Origin: Candidatus Gastranaerophilales bacterium
GTDB lineage: Bacteria > Cyanobacteriota > Vampirovibrionia > Gastranaerophilales > Gastranaerophilaceae
Reading direction: 5' to 3'
NCBI GenBank assembly: GCA_910587815.1
Contig: CAJUNK010000009.1
Coordinates: 1 to 64,000 of the forward strand
DNA length: 64,000 bases
Part shown: piece by piece, positions 43,119 to 53,838 of the stretch
Position numbering within the stretch: position 1 is the stretch's first letter
How the letters are laid out: every line of letters begins with the position of its first letter
Notes under the pieces: model-generated
Told to the model about the DNA's origin: nothing
Database searches by the model: none
What the model saw: the letters and a program-made list of their open reading frames with translations, nothing else
Translations under genes and position numbers: made by a program

Positions 43119-46100
43119 TTATGAAACTTTATAGAATACGTTTGCAACATCATCAAGCTCAATCGGTTTTGTTTTATCGGCCTTTGGCGCAATTTTTATA
43201 CCGTTTGGCCCAACCGTTGTTGCTGAATACAATCTGCCGCCTTCTACTATATACAATTTACCATCGTCTTCATATTGGGCTTTTTTAGGATTGTATTTTA
43301 TTTTTTTGAATTTTTCGCCATCTTTTGCAACATTGCCCACGGTTTTATCCATTGAAGCATTTTCTGTTTCAAATTTACCATCAGACGTCATAACAGGATA
43401 GCCGTTTACGTCGCGTTTTTTCCTTTTTACATCGGTTTGTTGATAAGGGTCAATGTATCCAAGCTGAATGTATGGAATTTTATCTTCAGTTTTTCTATCC
43501 AAAGGTGCTTTTGCTCTTGCTTTTGCATCAAGAAGATGCCCCTTGGTATCAGTCATTTCATTTTGCATTTGTTTATTTGAATAAACAACAAGAACATTTG
43601 AACCCTTGTCATTATATTTATACAATGCACTGTATGAAGGATTTTCTTTTTCTTCGGCAGATTTTCTGATGAAATTGCCTATAGCATCAGTTTGTGGCTT
43701 ACCATCAGGGTCAAGAACCAAATTCCTGTTTTCATTAAGGTTTGCAACAAGCCTGTTTTGCGGAACAATCAATGGTGAACCATCTGCAAGAGCAGAAAGA
43801 GCAGGGTTTTTATGCACTTTAGCAGCAGCGGTCACTTCATTATAGAATTTTTTAATAAATTCTTTTCCTTCTGTTTCACTTATCCAGCCATGGTGAACAA
43901 GGTTTCTAATTGCAAGTTCTGTGTTTTTGGTTGCAGTTTCATAGCCTGAATGCCCCATTTCATCGCCTGCAAAAATTGTCGGCACACCAACAGAAAACAT
44001 CATCATTTTAAACATTGAGCCAAGTTTATCTAAATCAGGACTAAATTGTTCAAAGGCTTTATCGATGATTTTTTGTTCAGCATTTGATAACTGTTTGTTA
44101 TCATATTTTTTGCCATCTGCAAGAGGCCATTGCATACCTTTTGATTTTGCAATATATCTTGCATGTTGCATAACATCTTTCATTGTGACATCAAATGGTG
44201 AAAAACCAAACGCACGTGATGTATTCATATTGGCAGGCGTATTTAAGAACTTACCTGATGCAAGCTCACCTATTGCCTGCTTTATGATTTTCTTTTCTTC
44301 ATCACTGATTTTAACGCCGCTTTTTGAATCAGAATTTAGTTCATCAATACCTTTTTCAAAGGTTTCTAAGTATTTTTCACCAACAGCAACACCCATAGAG
44401 CTGATTTGGTCAATTTTTTTGCTGCCTGTTACTTTTTCAGCCCTTTGTTTATCGGCATCATTTTTAAGGTCACCAAGGAATAATTCCATATCAAGTGCAA
44501 CACAATGGAATGGACGCGGTTTATCATGGTTATTTACAAAAATATGGCTTCCATTTATAAACTGTGGAGAGGCAGACTTGAAGAAATCCTTCAGACTGTT
44601 TTGGAAAGTTTGCATATTATAAAGGCGCCAATCTGCCGTATTGCCGTTTTCATAATTTTGGCCGAATAATTCAGGATAGAGGCCAAAGAATGTAGAATAA
44701 TTACTACCTGTTGTAGCACCTGTTTTTTCATAAAACATTCTTTCAGCTATATTAGGGTCTATAAATTTACCAAAATCTTTACCCCATACAGCGTTAATGG
44801 CCAAATTATCGTCACTTAGATAAATGTTTTTAAGCTCGTTAAACACGGGTCTTGATAAATCTTTTGTATTGCCATTGATAAAATCTTTTGCTTCAGGACT
44901 TACTTTGCCTAAAACATTGTCTTTATCACCTTTTTGTATGTCTTTTGTGAAGAAATTAGCAATGTATTGTTTTTGATCATCGCTGTTCATTGCTTTAAAA
45001 TCTTCAATGGTTGCTTTTGCAATTTCATTTTTATTACCATGCTGCCATCTTGAGAAGCTCCAAAGGTCTGTAACTTCTGCAATTACATAAGAAGCAGGGT
45101 TTTGTTTTCTGATATTTTTGATAAAACTACCCCAAAAATCTATTATGCTGTCCCAGCAATCTTCAAATGAAACATGTGGATTTAGAGCACGTCTTTGGTC
45201 AAGGTCTGCAACGTCTTTTGCAGCATCAAAACGCCAGTTTAAGCCAGCGCCTGTTTTATCAATTATTGCCCTTGCAGTTTTGATATCATCAAGTTTAACT
45301 TTTCCAAATCTTTTGTGTAAAGAATTTACCAATGCTTCTGTATCGTTATTTGTGATTGATTTAAAGCCGCTTCTCAATTTTTTCAATACAGCATTAGCTT
45401 CATCTTTTGCAGTCGGCTCTTTAATACCTAGACTTGAAATCCCTTTATATCTGATGTTTTCATCATATTCAGGATTTCCATTTTCATCAAATTTTACATC
45501 AATATCTTTAAATAATGCTTTTGTAACACCAAATTTCATAACATCAGAAGATATTATGCCAGTTAAAGCTTTACCATAATCTGTCAATTGGGTAACATTG
45601 CCACTTTCAAAGATTTTTTGATCTTTTGGCATTTTGACATCCAGCGCACTTAAAACAGATACTAGATAATCTTGCATATCATCTTTGTAAAGATTTTGAG
45701 CATTTTTAGACATTTTATCAAGAAATTTTACCTTTGGAAGTGTTTCGTCATCATTTTTGTTTGTAGGCCTTGGAGTAATGTGGCTTGTAGACAATACTGC
45801 TGTTAATTCTGGTGCAAATTCAACACTTTCAAGAGGAAAATCAACAACTGAATTTAATAAAACTTCTTCCGTGCTTTTGCCTGTTACCCTGTCTTTAAAA
45901 TTTTTATTAAATTCTTTGCTATGAATTACTGTGCTTTTAATATCATCAAGAACAAATTTATCTATATGGTGTTGTTTGCTAATATTTTGAAAAGTTTTAT
46001 CAGGATTTGTTGAAACACCTTTTGCAATGTGTTCTACTAAAGAATCGTCAGTTAATTTTGTCCAATATGATGCAATATTATAGTAATAATTCTTTACTTG

Positions 46101-47690
46101 CTTGTTTCCTATAATATTATCAGGGTCATTAGATGGATTTGTAATATTTGCTTTAAATAAATCTACATTACCATCCCAGTTGCTGGCACCGCCAGCTTCA
46201 CCTTTTCTAGTGATAGAATATTGATCCATTTGGAAAAATGCATCATAACCTTTTCTTCTTTTGCCATTTTTTGAAACATAACCAATTTCATCAAGAATTT
46301 CAAGAGTGGCGCCTTTTGTTTTAAACCTGTTATCTTCAGGGTTAACAGGAAAATAAAAAGGCATAGCACTATCTTGGTGCTCTGTCATATCATAATGGTT
46401 TTTAGTGTTTGATTTAGCATATTTTGTAATAATTTTTGTATTATCTAAAAGCTGCTTATCATCTGTAAGTCTTTTATCGATAATTTGAATATAAGTAGGC
46501 TTAGTTTTATCGTAGTTTGGATTTTTAACAACCTGTGAACCAAGCTCATGACCTTTTAAGCCTTTTAACTTTTCAAATTCATCATCAGATAAATTAAGCC
46601 TGTTTTTGCCGTCAGCCTCAATATATTTAGGGTTTATAACCTTAAAGCCGATATTTTTCTTTAAAAGTTCAGCTTTTTTATAATCAGGCGAATTTTTATC
46701 ATCAGTTTTAGCTACAATAGTATCAGGAAACACACCAATTGGAACATTTGCATTTGGTGCATCTGTTTTATCAAATTTTATCCAGTTGAAACTTTCAGAT
46801 TCTTTGCCCCATCTTAAAAAATGCTGCATCTGTGGAGATTCAATACTTAAAGATGTAAAAGCACCATCTGCAACGTATGTTTTACCTTTATCAAACATGG
46901 TATTTTGCAATTCTTTAAAATCTTCCAAAGTACCTTTTGTAGATGCAATCTGGTATGGATTCATTGTCCAATAACCATGGGATGATATATCATCTGCGCC
47001 AAAAAGAGGGGTGGAAATTATCATTTCATAAGGGTCAAGTTCACTATTTTTTTCTTTTAATTTTTCAATAATACCCTGAATATTACCGCCTGCTTTATTA
47101 AAATGATTTCTAACAAAATCTTTATTATCTTTTACATTATAGGCATCTGGAAAAATATGGTACATAGGGCCTGTTTTATTTACAAAACCTTGTTTTTTTG
47201 AAAAATAAGAGAATTTACCGCTTTCACCTTCTGCCACAGCGCCTGAATCTAGAAGATAGCTGTTTTGTTTTGCAAGATTTAGATTTTTGTTTTTTTTAAG
47301 TTCATCTTCATCAATTAAGACAAATCTGTAACCCACCATATCGGTGTTTGGCATTTGAAAATCTTTTGCATCAACATCAAAAACACCATTGCCATATTTT
47401 AAAAGCGAAATAGAATTTTCAAGAAGCTTTGGGGCGCCTTGTGTAATCAGCCTGCCTGTAGCATTACCGTTTTTATCCTTTTCTTCAGCAACAGCAACTA
47501 ATTCCACAGCAAGAGCATAGTGGTGTTCTTTACCTGTTTTTTTGTCAACAACTTTATCATTAAAGGGCGGAGCGTAAAATCTATATTTTTGCGCACCAGT
47601 TTCTTCAATTATGCTTTTTTGCCCGGTAAATGATACTTGCTGATTCTTAGCATCTAAATTTTGTATATTGCCAAATGATAATGAGTCCAC
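43119..47690 (-). CDS. Giant divergent GH13-family glycosidase
   Basis: 1523 residues from a GTG start preceded by AAGGGG. It lacks a signal peptide and begins with a short VSFTGQKS motif. GH13 (alpha-amylase clan) catalytic segments are spread over a long barrel: a region I-like KTYVADGAF, region II LNWRFDAAKDV (nucleophile Asp, about residue 817), region III YVIAEVTD (acid Glu, about 871) and region IV FVNNHDKPR (about 1055). All three acids are present. The ~800 residues before region II and ~450 after include parts I cannot assign. Likely acts on alpha-glucans. It is the last gene of a four-gene operon. Confidence 0.7.
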   Translation of the reverse strand: MDSLSFGNIQNLDAKNQQVSFTGQKSIIEETGAQKYRFYAPPFNDKVVDKKTGKEHHYALAVELVAVAEEKDKNGNATGRLITQGAPKLLENSISLLKYGNGVFDVDAKDFQMPNTDMVGYRFVLIDEDELKKNKNLNLAKQNSYLLDSGAVAEGESGKFSYFSKKQGFVNKTGPMYHIFPDAYNVKDNKDFVRNHFNKAGGNIQGIIEKLKEKNSELDPYEMIISTPLFGADDISSHGYWTMNPYQIASTKGTLEDFKELQNTMFDKGKTYVADGAFTSLSIESPQMQHFLRWGKESESFNWIKFDKTDAPNANVPIGVFPDTIVAKTDDKNSPDYKKAELLKKNIGFKVINPKYIEADGKNRLNLSDDEFEKLKGLKGHELGSQVVKNPNYDKTKPTYIQIIDKRLTDDKQLLDNTKIITKYAKSNTKNHYDMTEHQDSAMPFYFPVNPEDNRFKTKGATLEILDEIGYVSKNGKRRKGYDAFFQMDQYSITRKGEAGGASNWDGNVDLFKANITNPSNDPDNIIGNKQVKNYYYNIASYWTKLTDDSLVEHIAKGVSTNPDKTFQNISKQHHIDKFVLDDIKSTVIHSKEFNKNFKDRVTGKSTEEVLLNSVVDFPLESVEFAPELTAVLSTSHITPRPTNKNDDETLPKVKFLDKMSKNAQNLYKDDMQDYLVSVLSALDVKMPKDQKIFESGNVTQLTDYGKALTGIISSDVMKFGVTKALFKDIDVKFDENGNPEYDENIRYKGISSLGIKEPTAKDEANAVLKKLRSGFKSITNNDTEALVNSLHKRFGKVKLDDIKTARAIIDKTGAGLNWRFDAAKDVADLDQRRALNPHVSFEDCWDSIIDFWGSFIKNIRKQNPASYVIAEVTDLWSFSRWQHGNKNEIAKATIEDFKAMNSDDQKQYIANFFTKDIQKGDKDNVLGKVSPEAKDFINGNTKDLSRPVFNELKNIYLSDDNLAINAVWGKDFGKFIDPNIAERMFYEKTGATTGSNYSTFFGLYPELFGQNYENGNTADWRLYNMQTFQNSLKDFFKSASPQFINGSHIFVNNHDKPRPFHCVALDMELFLGDLKNDADKQRAEKVTGSKKIDQISSMGVAVGEKYLETFEKGIDELNSDSKSGVKISDEEKKIIKQAIGELASGKFLNTPANMNTSRAFGFSPFDVTMKDVMQHARYIAKSKGMQWPLADGKKYDNKQLSNAEQKIIDKAFEQFSPDLDKLGSMFKMMMFSVGVPTIFAGDEMGHSGYETATKNTELAIRNLVHHGWISETEGKEFIKKFYNEVTAAAKVHKNPALSALADGSPLIVPQNRLVANLNENRNLVLDPDGKPQTDAIGNFIRKSAEEKENPSYSALYKYNDKGSNVLVVYSNKQMQNEMTDTKGHLLDAKARAKAPLDRKTEDKIPYIQLGYIDPYQQTDVKRKKRDVNGYPVMTSDGKFETENASMDKTVGNVAKDGEKFKKIKYNPKKAQYEDDGKLYIVEGGRLYSATTVGPNGIKIAPKADKTKPIELDDVANVFYKVS

Positions 47691-47784
47691 AAATATTCCC
47701 CTTACGCTTATCTTATTTTGTCTTCTTCTTATTTATACTATACCAATATAAAACGCAAAATTATCAAAAATTGCCTGTTTTATA

Positions 47785-49692
47785 TTATTTCTTTTGGCCT
47801 GCATTTGGCCTATACATTGCCATATCCTGTTTATATACGGCTTTTGCACCTTTTTCCACATTAGGTGTGTCTATTTCAAACACATGAGCCCTTGAAGGTG
47901 CTAAATCCACAACAAGTTCGTTTTCATTTGTTTGGAATTGGCTCTTTCCTGAATATGCAGGAAGAAGATTGTTTAATTGCTGCGTTTGTTTTAATCCATT
48001 AATTTTTATTTTTGCAGAATTTCTGTGGTTAACATCCCTATTTACAACTGTAAGTAATGTTTTGCCATTTAAATGTCTTGCATAAGAAATAACTTCAGGA
48101 TTATCATTGTCAAGAACAACAAATGAACCTTCATTTATAAGCTTTTTATATTCACCTTGCTTTAATTCCATGGCTTTTTTCATAAATTCACCAATTTCAG
48201 GATTGTTTCCGCCAGGTTTTCTTGATTTATTAAAGATATCAATTCTTCCCTTATGAACAGTACATTCATTTGTATCGGTCATTGTTTCAGGATTTTTAGT
48301 TCCTTCATAAGGATACAAATAGTAATCTCCTGTTTGCACACCATCTACAAAATAAGGATTCAACTGAGGCAATGTGGATTGCAAAGCTGTGGTTAACATT
48401 ACCCAAGGCGCACCACCATAGAACATCGGGCTTTGGTCATCATGGGTAGAGAATGAACCAATCAAGCTTCTAGGTCCATCCACCATTCTGTTGCTCATTT
48501 CAATGTTTTCAATTACATATTTGTATAAATCTTCAGCTTTTGTCCACTGATTAAAGATGTGGTACTGTCCATAATAAGAATCAAAACCAACCTTTAAAAG
48601 GTCTTCGGGCCTATCGTATGGCATATTTAGCTGCGGAGAAGCGTCTTCATAGGTATAAGTTTCTGCCAACCAGCCAAATTCAGGGTCTTTTGCCCTTGAA
48701 TAAGGGATAATTACGTTCCAAAATTCAACAGGTTTTGCACGGCCAACATCTGCCCTGATACCATCCATACCAAGACCTACGCACATATCAATATATTTTC
48801 TGTGCAAATCAAGCACATCTTTGTTTAAAATGCGCTTTTCTTCATTTTCCCAAGGAGAAAGCATTCTGATATCGCGCCAACCACCCGGTGTTTTATCAGT
48901 TACGCCGTCTTTTTCTTTTGCCATCATTTCAGGGTGTCTTTTTGAAAAATCTACAGAAACACAGCTTGGTAAATCAAGCATTGCACTGATACCATTTTTA
49001 TGGCATTGTTCTACAAAATACTGACATTGTGCAAAAGCAACTTCAGGGTCTGCTTTTGTCATATTAACCAAATCTTTACCGGTTCTTTGTTTATAAATTG
49101 CCGCAATTTCACTTCTTGCAGGTTCCGGCGGATTTTCATCTACAAGTTCAGGGTCTACTTTTAGTAAATCATCAGGCGCATAAACAGAGCCTGCTGTACC
49201 CATAGCTTCTGTTCTTCCTGGAGGATGAATGGGCAGGATGTGCAGAGTGTTTATTCCTAGGGATTTTAGTTCAGATAATCTTTCTACAGCATTAATAAAG
49301 TTTCCTGAGACTTCATTTCCTTGAATCAAACCATTGCCGTCAAGGTCTTTTGCATTCATGGTTCTTGGAATAACAGCCATAATAGTAGCTTCATTATTTC
49401 TCAACTGGCTTTTTAATGTATTTTTCCAAGGGCCATTTTGAACATTTGTAATACCTTCAATTTTATTTACGCCATTAACATTGGTAACATTTTGCGCTAC
49501 AAGACCCTGGGTGGTATTCAAAGCACCAGGCTGTTTTAAAAGGTAGGCTTTTAATAAATCGCTTCCAGGAACAATAGCAGACACTTGAGCCGCAGGCACC
49601 TGAATTTCAGGTTGTTTTGGCTCTTGGGCAATGCCGTTTTTTTGAAGATACCCTTGAAGCAAAGGGCTCATTGTTGGTTTATTTATTTCCAT
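47785..49692 (-). CDS. GH13-family alpha-glucan-active enzyme
   Basis: 635 residues. A disordered N-terminal ~90 residues opens MSPLLQGYLQKNG, and an EF-hand-like calcium loop DLDGNGLIQGNE lies near residue 115-125. The GH13 barrel follows: GINTLHILPIHPPG, region II DGIRADVGRAK (about 313), region III WLAETY (about 343) and region IV FSTHDDQSP (about 417). The C-terminal beta-sandwich (about 510-620) is usual for the family. There is no signal peptide. AGGAGC precedes the ATG, which overlaps the upstream gene by 14 bases. Substrate specificity is not readable. Confidence 0.8.
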   Translation of the reverse strand: MEINKPTMSPLLQGYLQKNGIAQEPKQPEIQVPAAQVSAIVPGSDLLKAYLLKQPGALNTTQGLVAQNVTNVNGVNKIEGITNVQNGPWKNTLKSQLRNNEATIMAVIPRTMNAKDLDGNGLIQGNEVSGNFINAVERLSELKSLGINTLHILPIHPPGRTEAMGTAGSVYAPDDLLKVDPELVDENPPEPARSEIAAIYKQRTGKDLVNMTKADPEVAFAQCQYFVEQCHKNGISAMLDLPSCVSVDFSKRHPEMMAKEKDGVTDKTPGGWRDIRMLSPWENEEKRILNKDVLDLHRKYIDMCVGLGMDGIRADVGRAKPVEFWNVIIPYSRAKDPEFGWLAETYTYEDASPQLNMPYDRPEDLLKVGFDSYYGQYHIFNQWTKAEDLYKYVIENIEMSNRMVDGPRSLIGSFSTHDDQSPMFYGGAPWVMLTTALQSTLPQLNPYFVDGVQTGDYYLYPYEGTKNPETMTDTNECTVHKGRIDIFNKSRKPGGNNPEIGEFMKKAMELKQGEYKKLINEGSFVVLDNDNPEVISYARHLNGKTLLTVVNRDVNHRNSAKIKINGLKQTQQLNNLLPAYSGKSQFQTNENELVVDLAPSRAHVFEIDTPNVEKGAKAVYKQDMAMYRPNAGQKK

Positions 49693-52396
49693 TCACTGCT
49701 CCTGAATTTGCGTCTTTTTTCATATATAAATGCTGATCTTTATCTCTGCCAATAAATATTTGTGCAAGGAATGTAACACCAACAAGGCCAATTGCAATAG
49801 GTGCAAATATTTTCATCCATGCTTTAGAATTAAATTTTTGGCTTGCATTTTCAAAGGCAAAACTTCTTAAAGGTTTACCTACTTTTTGATATTTGATTGC
49901 ATCATTTTCTGCTGCTGCCTTGTAGAATATTCCGCGAAGTTTTTCATCCTTTATTATATTGCCATCCACAAAGTTTGAGGTATTAACATAGTCTGAAACA
50001 TAACGCGTATCGCCATTTGCTCTTTTTAAGCCTGAACCTTTTGAGCCTATCGCCATTAAAGATACTCTCATTTCTTCTAATTTTTGAGGAAGTTCTTTCA
50101 TGCGTTTTGGAACTTTCTTCAAGATAGCCTGCGTGTTTTCACTCAAAGGCTCATTGAACATGCCATGATTTAAAGCTTCATAGTATGCACCATTACCTTT
50201 GATATAGTGAGTATTTTCAAAATCGCCCGGAGTTGATTTATAAAGTATTTTTCTTGAATCTTCAATAAATGTTTCAAGACTTTCTTTAACTTCCGGATGA
50301 GTTTTTTTGTATGCATTCCATCCTTTTTTGCTATAGATGCCAACGCCCTGCTCGCCTTCTTTTATTCTGCTTTCTAAATCAAGAGCAAGAAGAATTCTAT
50401 TTTTGGTTGCATCAATACCTGGTAAGGATTCATTTACATATCTTTGAATATCGGCATAAACTCCAGAAACTTTAGCCGCATCTTTGTTTGTCATAGCAAT
50501 TAATGTTTTCAAGGAAGGATGATATCCTGTAGATGTTGTATGAAGTTTAGCTTTAGATTGTTCTAATAGATTGTTTATAAGCTTTGTTCGTTCCTTATCG
50601 CTTATAAGCGGAGTTTCTGTTATAGAAGTAAATAATTCTTTATATTTACCCTTATCACCTGCTATTTCTGCAAGTGATTTTTGCAGATAATCTGCTGCAT
50701 AATCAGAATTTGACCTTAATTTCTCAAGTTCTTTTGAACTTGGCTTCATAACATCAAACACACGTTCAACAATATTAAAATACTGTCTGCCAAATGAATT
50801 ATCAACAGATTTTACAATATCATCAATAGTGGATAATGTAGCACCAAATTTTCTTGAAGTTTGGAAGTTTTTCTCAACATTATTCAAATATGCAGGAAGT
50901 TGTTTTTGTTTTAAACCTTCCACAAAATCAGCAAATACCTTTTTGCCATCTTTTGAAACCAAATCAGCAGGAATAGCTTTTAATTCTTTGCTCACTTTAA
51001 CATTGCTGCCGCTTAGAGCATTTGCATCTTGTATCATTTTATTAAATACTGAATCTTTGCCGCCTTCAACAAGTTTTAATGCGGCATCTTTTGCCATGCC
51101 TTGTTGTCTAAGTTCCATTACACGCTGATTTTTAAGCGCACTTACAACACTTTTATCAAGGCTTGTTTTTGTATATTCAACAGTTTTTAATAAAGCCTTA
51201 TCATTTGAAATAGCATCCATAATGCCATTTGCAGTATATTCTATTTCACCTTTTTGAACTTTTTCTACAACATTTTTTATTGCATCTTGAAGTTGTTTTT
51301 TATCTATAGAAACTTCTGTAATACCACCTTTAGCTGTTCTATCAACCGCTTTTACTACAATATTATCGCCTTCTTTTTTAGCATGTTCCAAGAATAAATT
51401 AAACATATCTTTTGATGCAGCATTTTCATCCATAGAATAAGCGAACATTGCTTTTAAATCTTGCGCAATTTTTGGTGAAAAATCAGGCATATTTTTTGTA
51501 AATTTACCATTTTCAACCATTGTTGCAGGATTAAGTGCATCGGCCAGCTTTTTAAACATGGCATCATCAACAGCGCCAGGATTTTTCATTACAGATTTTA
51601 ATATTTCTTCATTTTTCTTTGCATACAAAGGATTTGCAGCTTTTTTGTTTGCAACATCACGAATATGCTTTGCTTTTTCACCAGCTTTATCAAGCTCATA
51701 TTTGGTTAAAGGAGTATCTATATATTTTTCAATCTGGTTACAAATAAGAGCTGTCATAACAGGAGTTGCAACGCCTGCTGTAAGCATATTTAAGGTTCTT
51801 CCTTGAAGAGTAATTCTTCTTTCTTTTTCTTCGGCATATTCACCGCGGAATTCCATATCTTTTGGAAGCCCCATTCTATCTGCCAATTGATCTTTTTCTT
51901 CTTTGGTTCTCAAATTTGGTTTATATTGATTATCTTGGCCAAGCTCTTTCCTTCTGCCTTGTGAATCAATATATTTTTGGTTAATATCTACGCCAAATCT
52001 AAGCTTTAATGGAGTGGCAATAAATATCTTTTGCCATAAATTCATCATTGCAAAAAATACGCCAGCACCTGCAAATTCCATAACTTTTGCTTTAGGGGTA
52101 TTTCTTCTTGTAAATAGATAGCTTGCAATTCCTATCCCGCCAAGTTTCATCCCTAAATCGTTTAATTTTCCCAGAGAATGGTCATCAGATTCTCCATTTT
52201 TCAATGCCTTTGTTAAATTAACAACATCATTGCCAAGACCAACAACACCTGATTTTGCAGCCTGAATTGGGTTCTCATGAACAAGCCTGCCTTTTGGGCT
52301 TATTGCAGTTTGAGAGCCTGAATTTCCAAAAAGACGTTCAAATACTTTGTCTTCATGGCTTTTCATTGTATTAATGCTGTTAGATGGACTAATCAT
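49679..52396 (-). CDS. Uncharacterised 905-residue membrane-associated protein
   Basis: Not recognised. Hydrophobic segments lie near residues 85-125 (GMKLGGIGIASYLF, AGAGVFFAMMNLWQKIFIA) and 195-215 (LNMLTAGVATPVMTALICNQ), and a last helix lies near 875-895 (IFAPIAIGLVGVTFLAQIFI). The ~650 residues between are Lys-rich helices with no known catalytic motif. It shares one base with the upstream gene's stop (TAATG) and overlaps the GH13 gene by 14 bases, so translation of the operon is tightly coupled. Confidence 0.65.
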   Translation of the reverse strand: MISPSNSINTMKSHEDKVFERLFGNSGSQTAISPKGRLVHENPIQAAKSGVVGLGNDVVNLTKALKNGESDDHSLGKLNDLGMKLGGIGIASYLFTRRNTPKAKVMEFAGAGVFFAMMNLWQKIFIATPLKLRFGVDINQKYIDSQGRRKELGQDNQYKPNLRTKEEKDQLADRMGLPKDMEFRGEYAEEKERRITLQGRTLNMLTAGVATPVMTALICNQIEKYIDTPLTKYELDKAGEKAKHIRDVANKKAANPLYAKKNEEILKSVMKNPGAVDDAMFKKLADALNPATMVENGKFTKNMPDFSPKIAQDLKAMFAYSMDENAASKDMFNLFLEHAKKEGDNIVVKAVDRTAKGGITEVSIDKKQLQDAIKNVVEKVQKGEIEYTANGIMDAISNDKALLKTVEYTKTSLDKSVVSALKNQRVMELRQQGMAKDAALKLVEGGKDSVFNKMIQDANALSGSNVKVSKELKAIPADLVSKDGKKVFADFVEGLKQKQLPAYLNNVEKNFQTSRKFGATLSTIDDIVKSVDNSFGRQYFNIVERVFDVMKPSSKELEKLRSNSDYAADYLQKSLAEIAGDKGKYKELFTSITETPLISDKERTKLINNLLEQSKAKLHTTSTGYHPSLKTLIAMTNKDAAKVSGVYADIQRYVNESLPGIDATKNRILLALDLESRIKEGEQGVGIYSKKGWNAYKKTHPEVKESLETFIEDSRKILYKSTPGDFENTHYIKGNGAYYEALNHGMFNEPLSENTQAILKKVPKRMKELPQKLEEMRVSLMAIGSKGSGLKRANGDTRYVSDYVNTSNFVDGNIIKDEKLRGIFYKAAAENDAIKYQKVGKPLRSFAFENASQKFNSKAWMKIFAPIAIGLVGVTFLAQIFIGRDKDQHLYMKKDANSGAVNGNK

Positions 52397-53679
52397 TAAT
52401 TCTCCATATAATCTTTTGTATAATCTATTTTGCTCTTTGAAGGTTCTTTGTCGATTTTGTAGCCTCTTTTAACATTGGCAAGACCAAGTGCCGTAACAGC
52501 ACCAGTTGCTATAATCAAAGTTTTGCCAACAACAGAAGATGCTGTATTTGAACCCTTCCAAAGCTGTTTTGCTGATTCTGCAAAAGTTTTTGTAAACTTT
52601 GGAACAAAATCTTTTACAACTTTTAATACACCAGGCTTTTGTTGATAGCTCATAAATTCAGAGAACGGTTTCTGTGCAGCAATTGCAACACCAGTTGCAG
52701 CCCATAAGAATGAAGCTATACTTTTTGCAGCCATTGCTTTTGTTAAGGCTTGTTTAATTAATGGCTGAACAACCTGGTCTGGAGCATTCAAAGGTTCTTC
52801 ACAGCCTAATTTATCTTTTGCTATGTTATCGTAATATTCATACCTATTGCCATGCTCTTCACCTTGTTTATTAATTAAATCCCATCTTGGGAAATCAACA
52901 CTTTCAAATACCTTGTGAAATTCCGTTACAACTTTTTCCTGTCCGTTTTCAGGAAGCTCGCTGATTACTTTTTTATAAGGCATTTCCATATCAACACCAG
53001 TAAGCGCTTTTGTGCCTGCATTTATAACTTTTGAACCCAGCCATTTCATGCCAGCATACAAAAGCACTCCGGCAATTGTATTTTTTGCCATCATTCTAGA
53101 CGCTTTTGTGTCATTTGGATTAAAAAATTTGCTAGCAGCAACAGAAGTTGCAATTAATCCAGCGGAACCTGCTATATATGGAATGATACCTAATGATAAA
53201 AATTCATAAAAATTACTGTTTTTAGAACCCTGCATGCCTTTTGGTGCATATACAAAAATATCCTTTGTAATTTTGTCTGCCATTATTTTAGCACCGGTTA
53301 ACGGTGTTTTTTTAATTATATGGTCTTCATTTCCATGCCCTTCTTCGCTTTTTATAAAATACCCTGAAGGCACGGTGCCAACACCTGGCATATATGCTGA
53401 ATTTGGTTTTAAAATATTACTGTTCTGCCCCGCAATGGCTTGATTTGGCGTACTTACCATATTATTTTGCAAACCTTGGTTTTGCTGCATTGGGACAGGC
53501 TTTTGAACACCCGGATTTATCATGGCAGGCGCAGATACATTATTTTGGGCCTGAATTGCAGGCTGAATATTATTTTGAACCGTTGCATTTTGTGCTTGCA
53601 ATTGTGCAGAATTTAACGGTGAAAGCACACTTTTAAAGCTTTGCGCACGGTTTAAATTTTGATTAACGGATATTGGCAT
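52396..53679 (-). CDS. Uncharacterised membrane protein with Gln/Asn-rich N-terminus
   Basis: 427 residues. It begins MPISVNQNLNRAQSFKSVLS; about 100 Gln/Asn/Ala-rich disordered residues follow, then about four membrane helices (SLGIIPYIAGSAGLIATSVA, NTIAGVLLYAGMKWL, SIASFLWAATGVAIA and TLIIATGAVTALGL) separated by soluble loops. First gene of the GH13 operon. ATG 53679 has a GGAG site; the TTG immediately before it is less likely. Confidence 0.65.
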   Translation of the reverse strand: MPISVNQNLNRAQSFKSVLSPLNSAQLQAQNATVQNNIQPAIQAQNNVSAPAMINPGVQKPVPMQQNQGLQNNMVSTPNQAIAGQNSNILKPNSAYMPGVGTVPSGYFIKSEEGHGNEDHIIKKTPLTGAKIMADKITKDIFVYAPKGMQGSKNSNFYEFLSLGIIPYIAGSAGLIATSVAASKFFNPNDTKASRMMAKNTIAGVLLYAGMKWLGSKVINAGTKALTGVDMEMPYKKVISELPENGQEKVVTEFHKVFESVDFPRWDLINKQGEEHGNRYEYYDNIAKDKLGCEEPLNAPDQVVQPLIKQALTKAMAAKSIASFLWAATGVAIAAQKPFSEFMSYQQKPGVLKVVKDFVPKFTKTFAESAKQLWKGSNTASSVVGKTLIIATGAVTALGLANVKRGYKIDKEPSKSKIDYTKDYMEN

Positions 53680-53838
53680 CAACAGGCTCCGAAACTAACA
53701 CACATGTATAAAAACACTTCTAAAAGCATTTTTTTGTTACTTTTGGTGATAAAAATTTACATTGTTTAACAAAAAAATTATCAACACAACACTAAGTTCA
53801 ATAAATATTGTAAAATAAGTATACAGATAGAAATTATT

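Noticed and set aside
43119..47690. Possible frameshifted or fused gene because of the 1523-residue length
   Set aside because: The frame is continuous, all GH13 catalytic segments are in one frame, and composition is uniform, so a single long gene is simplest.
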